The notes under the pieces are model-generated. The model had not been told where the DNA came from. It saw only the letters and a list, made by a program, of their open reading frames with translations, and did no database searches. The position numbers and the translations under genes are program-made. This document shows positions 6,266 through 9,755 of a DNA stretch of 9,755 bases, in pieces. The DNA is from Anaerolineales bacterium (GTDB lineage: Bacteria > Chloroflexota > Anaerolineae > Anaerolineales > E44-bin32), in the NCBI GenBank assembly GCA_030608865.1, contig JAUWDI010000023.1, positions 1-9,755 of the forward strand, given 5' to 3'. Every line of letters starts with the position of its first letter. Position 1 is the first letter of the stretch.

Positions 6266-6808
6266 GTGAAACGATCATTGCTGCGTGATTATGGATTCCT
6301 GATCGGTGTCGCCGGCGTTGTCGTCGCATTGGATCAGTGGACAAAATACCTGGTGAGAACAAATCTGGCGGTCGGTGAATCCTGGGTTCCATTTGGCTGG
6401 ATTCGACCATTTGCGCGCATCGTCCATTGGAACAATACAGGAGCGGCTTTTGGGATTTTCCCCTCCGGCGGTGCGATTTTCACTGTGATTGCGATTATTG
6501 TAATTGGCGCCATTCTCTACTACTTCCCTCAGATCCCTCGCGAACAACTGGCAACACGGATCGCATTGGGGCTCATGTTGGGAGGGGCAACGGGCAACCT
6601 GCTTAGCCGGTTGTATCAAGGTACAGTAACAGACTTCGTTTCTGTGGGTGGTTTTGCGGTCTTCAATGTAGCTGACGCCTCTATATCCATTGGTGCAGCG
6701 CTTCTTGTAGTTTCCATGTGGGTTGACGAACGACGAGCCAAGGAACGAGATGTGGCTGATCCCGTCGAAGAAAATGTAGGTCAGAACCTCGAAGGTCATT
6801 CGGAATAA
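6266..6808 (+). CDS. lspA: Lipoprotein signal peptidase (signal peptidase II)
   Basis: Membrane aspartyl protease that removes the signal peptide from diacylglyceryl-modified prolipoproteins; 180 residues. Four hydrophobic segments fit the family: about 10-23, 68-86, 98-113 and 132-152. Conserved boxes are DQWTK (23-27), NNTGAAFG (56-63), GGATGN (106-111), VTDF (121-124) and FNVADASISIG (133-143). D123 and D137 are the expected catalytic pair. The usual GNxxDR box reads GNLLSR here: Ser114 (codon AGC at 6605-6607) replaces an Asp that is normally highly conserved. The charged tail from about 153 (DERRAKERD onward) is longer than usual and probably cytoplasmic. The GTG start is chosen by the strong ribosome binding site. 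A TACAAT box at 6227-6232 might be its -10, but no good -35 accompanies it. The rluD-type gene follows after 5 bases, so the two are likely co-transcribed. Confidence 0.93.
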   Translation: MKRSLLRDYGFLIGVAGVVVALDQWTKYLVRTNLAVGESWVPFGWIRPFARIVHWNNTGAAFGIFPSGGAIFTVIAIIVIGAILYYFPQIPREQLATRIALGLMLGGATGNLLSRLYQGTVTDFVSVGGFAVFNVADASISIGAALLVVSMWVDERRAKERDVADPVEENVGQNLEGHSE

Positions 6809-6813
6809 AACCA

Positions 6814-7737
6814 GTGGGTGCACAGACTGTTCACTTCCTCGCACCAGAGCCAGGTGGCAGGCTTGACGTCGTAATCGCTGCTTACCTGGCAGATCTCTCC
6901 CGCTCTCAAGTGCAGAAGCTCATTCGCAGCGGCTCGGTCAGTGTTGATCGTAGTGTTGTCAAGAAAACGGGTTACCGTCTTGATGGTGGCGAGGATCTTC
7001 AAATCTCTATACCTGAGCCAACCCGTACGGATTTACAGCCTGAAGCGATCCCGATAGACGTTGTTTATGAAGATCAGGATCTCCTGGTCATCAACAAGGA
7101 GCCGGGTATTGTCGTCCATCCTTCTGTGGGCCACGATACGGGAACGTTGGTTCAAGCAGTCCTGGCCCATGCACCAGATATTCGCGGCATTGGTGATGAA
7201 GGGCGCCCCGGTGTGGTCCACCGGCTTGATAAGGACACATCCGGTCTCATCATCTTCGCTAAGCACGATGAAGCTCACCAGTTTCTTCAGGGACAATTTC
7301 AGGAACGACAAGTGAAGAAAGTTTATTATGCACTTACGGATTCAAACCCACCGACCCCATCGGGGAAGATAGACGCACCAATTGGCCGCGACGCCAAGCA
7401 CCGTCAGAAAATGGCGGTTGTGTCACAAAGCCGGGGACGGGAGGCGGTGACAACGTATCACACTCATGAACGGTTCCCCGAGCATTCTTTCTTGGAAGTC
7501 CGACCTGAAACTGGCCGTACCCACCAGATCCGTGTTCACCTGTCGTTTATTGATTGTCCGATCGTGGGGGACCGGGTTTATGGCCGCAGCAAACCCACGC
7601 TGCCTGCTGACCGGCAACTGCTGCACGCGGGTCAATTAACTATTCGTCTTCTTGGAAACGAGCAGCCAACGACATTCAAATCTCCGCTTCCTGAGGATAT
7701 CGAGTCCATACTTAAGATCTTGCGCGAGCGGGAATAA
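6814..7737 (+). CDS. rluD: RluA/RluD-family 23S rRNA pseudouridine synthase
   Basis: Converts specific uridines to pseudouridine, in RluD's case in helix 69 of 23S rRNA; 307 residues, the usual length. The N-terminal S4 RNA-binding domain covers about 14-66 (GGRLDVVIAAYL, then SRSQVQKLIRSGSV). The catalytic domain follows, with the conserved VYEDQDLLVINKEPGIVVHP stretch (84-103), the active-site motif HRLDKDTSGL (136-145, catalytic Asp139), and the late motif ETGRTHQIRVHL. The exact target uridines cannot be deduced, so the symbol is a family-level name. The start is GTG 6814, five bases after the lspA stop. A second GTG at 6818 is out of frame, and I see no clear ribosome binding site, so translation may depend on coupling to lspA. 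The lspA-rluD pairing is common in bacteria and supports both calls. Confidence 0.92.
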   Translation: MGAQTVHFLAPEPGGRLDVVIAAYLADLSRSQVQKLIRSGSVSVDRSVVKKTGYRLDGGEDLQISIPEPTRTDLQPEAIPIDVVYEDQDLLVINKEPGIVVHPSVGHDTGTLVQAVLAHAPDIRGIGDEGRPGVVHRLDKDTSGLIIFAKHDEAHQFLQGQFQERQVKKVYYALTDSNPPTPSGKIDAPIGRDAKHRQKMAVVSQSRGREAVTTYHTHERFPEHSFLEVRPETGRTHQIRVHLSFIDCPIVGDRVYGRSKPTLPADRQLLHAGQLTIRLLGNEQPTTFKSPLPEDIESILKILRERE

Positions 7738-7817
7738 CAACCAAGGGTTCTTTCGAGTATGGAGATTCAAGCATGACGAATTCACTGTAATAGAGGGCTA
7801 GAGCTGACGGTCAACCG

Positions 7818-7824
7818 AAAAGGA
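7818..7824 (+). promoter_or_regulatory. Ribosome binding site deciding the ltaE start
   Basis: AAAAGGA ends 8 bases before the ATG at 7833. The in-frame ATGs at 7824 and 7827 lie on top of or directly against this site, too close for normal initiation, so 7833 is preferred. Confidence 0.65.
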
Positions 7825-7832
7825 TGATGGCA

Positions 7833-8876
7833 ATGGAATGGATCGATCTACGGTCTGATACGGTAACAGAACCAACCCCTGAAATGCGGGAGGCAATGGC
7901 GAATGCCGAGCTGGGGGACGATGTTTACGGCGAGGATCCGACGGTAAACCATTTGCAGGAGCTTTCCGCGCAGATGCTGGGCAAGGAAGCGGCACTCTTC
8001 GTACCGTCAGGCACGATGGGGAACCTGGCGGCCATTCTGGCTCACTGCGCCCGCGGCGATGAAATCATCATTGGGGACCGTTCGCATACATATCTATATG
8101 AGGCGGGAGGCGTATCAGCACTGGGTGGTATCCATACCTTCGTAGTCAAGAATAGAGATGATGGAACGGTCCCACACGATGAGATCGAAGTGGCCATTCG
8201 TGCGGATAACGATCACTTTCCAATAACCAGTCTCATCTGCCTTGAAAATACCCACAATCGCTGTGGGGGATCGGTATTGAGCGTAGATTACATACAGGAA
8301 GTGGGGCGCATCGCCAGAAAATATGGATTGGGGTTGCATATTGATGGAGCGCGGATATTTAACGCCGCGATTGCTCTGGACGTATCTCCTGCAGAGCTGG
8401 TCGCATCCGCCGATTCGGTGACGTTCTGTCTCTCGAAGAGTCTGTGCGCACCGGCGGGATCGGTCATCTGCGGAGAAAAAATCTTCATTCAAAAAACCCT
8501 CCGTGCACGGAAAATGTTGGGTGGGGGGATGCGGCAAGTGGGCGTGCTCGCAGCAGCGGGGATCGTGGCTCTTGAGAGTATGGTGGATCGACTGGGGGAA
8601 GATCACATTAAAGCCCGGCGGCTTGCAGAAACGCTTGCTGAGCTCCCAGGAATATCCTTGGAGTATGAAACACCGGCGACAAATATGATCTTCCTGAAAC
8701 TCGATGATGAAGCGCCGATTTCGAGTGAGGATTTAGTGCGTCGATTTGCTGATAAGAGGATAAAAATCAGCGCATCTAGTGATGGCCAGGTGCGGCTGGT
8801 TATGCATTATTGGATTGACGATGAGGTGTTGGCTCAAATCACCGAGGCGTTTCGGGACATATTCCTTCATGCTTAG
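7833..8876 (+). CDS. ltaE: Low-specificity L-threonine aldolase
   Basis: PLP-dependent fold-type I enzyme that cleaves L-threonine or L-allo-threonine to glycine and acetaldehyde; cytoplasmic, usually tetrameric. From the ATG at 7833 the protein has 347 residues (350 from 7824), close to the family norm. It opens with the hallmark DLRSDTVTEPTPEMREAM and LGDDVYGEDPT. It also has the PSGTMGNLAA phosphate/cofactor loop, ENTHN and HIDGARIFNA (whose Asp contacts the PLP ring nitrogen), and FCLSKSLCAPAGS with the PLP-binding Lys202 (codon 8436-8438). No defect is visible. The preceding gap (7738-7823) is short, with no convincing promoter, so read-through from rluD is possible. The last 8 bases overlap the start of the transporter gene, implying coupled expression and perhaps a shared amino-acid role. 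Beta-eliminating lyases and serine hydroxymethyltransferase are excluded by the N-terminal motif. Confidence 0.93.
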   Translation: MEWIDLRSDTVTEPTPEMREAMANAELGDDVYGEDPTVNHLQELSAQMLGKEAALFVPSGTMGNLAAILAHCARGDEIIIGDRSHTYLYEAGGVSALGGIHTFVVKNRDDGTVPHDEIEVAIRADNDHFPITSLICLENTHNRCGGSVLSVDYIQEVGRIARKYGLGLHIDGARIFNAAIALDVSPAELVASADSVTFCLSKSLCAPAGSVICGEKIFIQKTLRARKMLGGGMRQVGVLAAAGIVALESMVDRLGEDHIKARRLAETLAELPGISLEYETPATNMIFLKLDDEAPISSEDLVRRFADKRIKISASSDGQVRLVMHYWIDDEVLAQITEAFRDIFLHA

Positions 8877-9755
8877 ACGATTCTTTCCTTATATGGAAGC
8901 GATCACCGTAGTTCTGATCTGGTCGACAACTGCGCCTTTAGTCAAAATTCTTCTCGATGATCTCTCGCCACTTGAAATTGCTGGCTTTAGATATATCAGT
9001 GCTTTTCTTTTGTTTATACCGTTGCTGCTCTTCTTTTCTCGAGGGATTCTGCAAGCTCTAAGTACTCAAGATTGGCTCCGCCTGGGTCTTATGGGGATCG
9101 TAGGTTTTGCCATCGGGAGTATAGCGATGTTCAAGGGGTTGGAGAATCTAGACGCGACTACATCTGCTTTCTTGCTTAATGGCATTCCCGTACTGACGTT
9201 TCTTCTAGGAGCAGTCTTTCTCAATGAAAAACCCACCTCGTTACAATGGCTGGGGCTTGTTGTTGCCCTCGCGGGCGCTGTGGTTTTCTTCGGGATGAGC
9301 GTTCATCTAGATGATTTCTACTCGATTGGTCTGACGCTCATTGGCGTTCTCGCGTTAACCTTCAACGGCTTGATAGGCCGTTCGATTGCTCGGGAAAAAG
9401 TGATTGACCCCCTCACCCTATCCGCCGTGCCGATGGGTATCGGTGGTTTTGCCATACTACTCATTTCACCTCTGCGTGCCTTTCCGCCAAGGTCGACTTG
9501 GGGAATAATGCTCTGGCTAATTGTGCCGAGTTCCATGCTTGCTTTTTTGGTCTGGAATCACGCACGCCGGAATCTGAAAGCCTTTGAGATGAGCATTACC
9601 GTAAACTTGATGCCCATTGGAACCGCGCTCATCTCACCGTGGTTGATCGGCGAGATAGTACCAGGGCGAGCGTGGGCTGGTATGCTGGTCACATTGGTTG
9701 GAGTATTGCTTGTTGGCTATGCGGGTGAACGAACTCCCGAGAGTGTGATTCGCGA
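8869..9755 (+). CDS. DMT-superfamily (EamA domain) transporter, 3' end outside window
   Basis: An open frame of 295 complete codons runs to the window edge without a stop, so the C-terminus is missing, probably by little since family members are about 280-310 residues. It is strongly hydrophobic, with about ten predicted membrane helices in two EamA-like halves. The first half contains VLIWSTTAPLVK, a FR-Y-ISAFLL helix, and GLENLDATTSAFLLNGIPVLT followed by LNEKPT, the typical helix-4/5 signature. The second half contains WNHARRNLKAFEMSITVNLMPI and ends in a GMLVTLVGVLLVGY helix. The family exports amino acids and other metabolites from the inner membrane; RhtA (threonine/homoserine export) belongs to it. 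The ATG at 8869 overlaps the ltaE stop by 8 bases; ATG 8893 is an alternative, and neither has a good ribosome binding site, favouring translational coupling. The substrate is unknown, and a threonine or glycine link is inferred from the neighbour only. Confidence 0.88.
   Translation, partial: MLRRFFPYMEAITVVLIWSTTAPLVKILLDDLSPLEIAGFRYISAFLLFIPLLLFFSRGILQALSTQDWLRLGLMGIVGFAIGSIAMFKGLENLDATTSAFLLNGIPVLTFLLGAVFLNEKPTSLQWLGLVVALAGAVVFFGMSVHLDDFYSIGLTLIGVLALTFNGLIGRSIAREKVIDPLTLSAVPMGIGGFAILLISPLRAFPPRSTWGIMLWLIVPSSMLAFLVWNHARRNLKAFEMSITVNLMPIGTALISPWLIGEIVPGRAWAGMLVTLVGVLLVGYAGERTPESVIR

Noticed and set aside
6275..6844. 189-codon minus-strand open frame opposite lspA
   Set aside because: It is the antisense shadow of lspA, whose family motifs and strong ribosome binding site settle the coding strand.
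7738..7832. Promoter in the rluD-ltaE gap
   Set aside because: TGTAAT at 7786-7791 resembles a -10 box, but no acceptable -35 stands 16-18 bases upstream.

Overview
The window is about 9.8 kb of a bacterial chromosome at roughly 50-55% G+C by eye. All convincing genes lie on the + strand. The organism is most likely a member of the Chloroflexota (Anaerolineae-like). This is inferred from the divergent isoleucyl-tRNA synthetase, a T-box leader, the order ileS - lspA - rluD - ltaE, and a dispersed-type palindromic repeat seen in such genomes. No rRNA or other definitive marker is present, so the placement is tentative.

Layout. Bases 1-548 hold no gene: two near-identical tandem units of about 245 bp plus the start of a third, each containing a long inverted repeat. 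A consensus-like promoter at 608-637 precedes a stand-alone metallo-beta-lactamase-fold hydrolase (666-1508). The 530-bp gap after it is not empty. It holds a strong sigma70-type promoter whose -35 hexamer sits in a perfect 15-bp palindrome (1628-1642), followed by a T-box riboswitch (about 1691-1974) with an ATC (Ile) specifier and mutually exclusive antiterminator and terminator hairpins. This leader controls two genes: an AlaX-like tRNA-editing protein (2039-2749) and, 8 bases later, a large IleRS (2758-6120). The IleRS has unusual active-site signatures, GVHH in place of HxGH and AMHKS in place of KMSKS.

A 13-bp hairpin (6160-6197) separates this operon from lspA (signal peptidase II, 6266-6808) and an RluD-type pseudouridine synthase (6814-7737), which are 5 bases apart. 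A short gap leads to ltaE (low-specificity threonine aldolase, about 7833-8876). Its end overlaps by 8 bases a DMT/EamA-family transporter that runs off the window (8869-9755).

How the genes work together. The T-box unit should be transcribed when tRNA-Ile is uncharged. It couples a probable trans-editing factor to isoleucine charging. lspA and rluD are an ordinary housekeeping pair (lipoprotein maturation, rRNA modification). ltaE and the transporter may form a small amino-acid catabolism and export unit. The most interesting points are the GXHH-type IleRS (predicted mupirocin-resistant), the AlaX gene inside an isoleucine-sensing operon, and the palindrome over the T-box promoter. No mobile element with a transposase, CRISPR array, tRNA or rRNA was seen.
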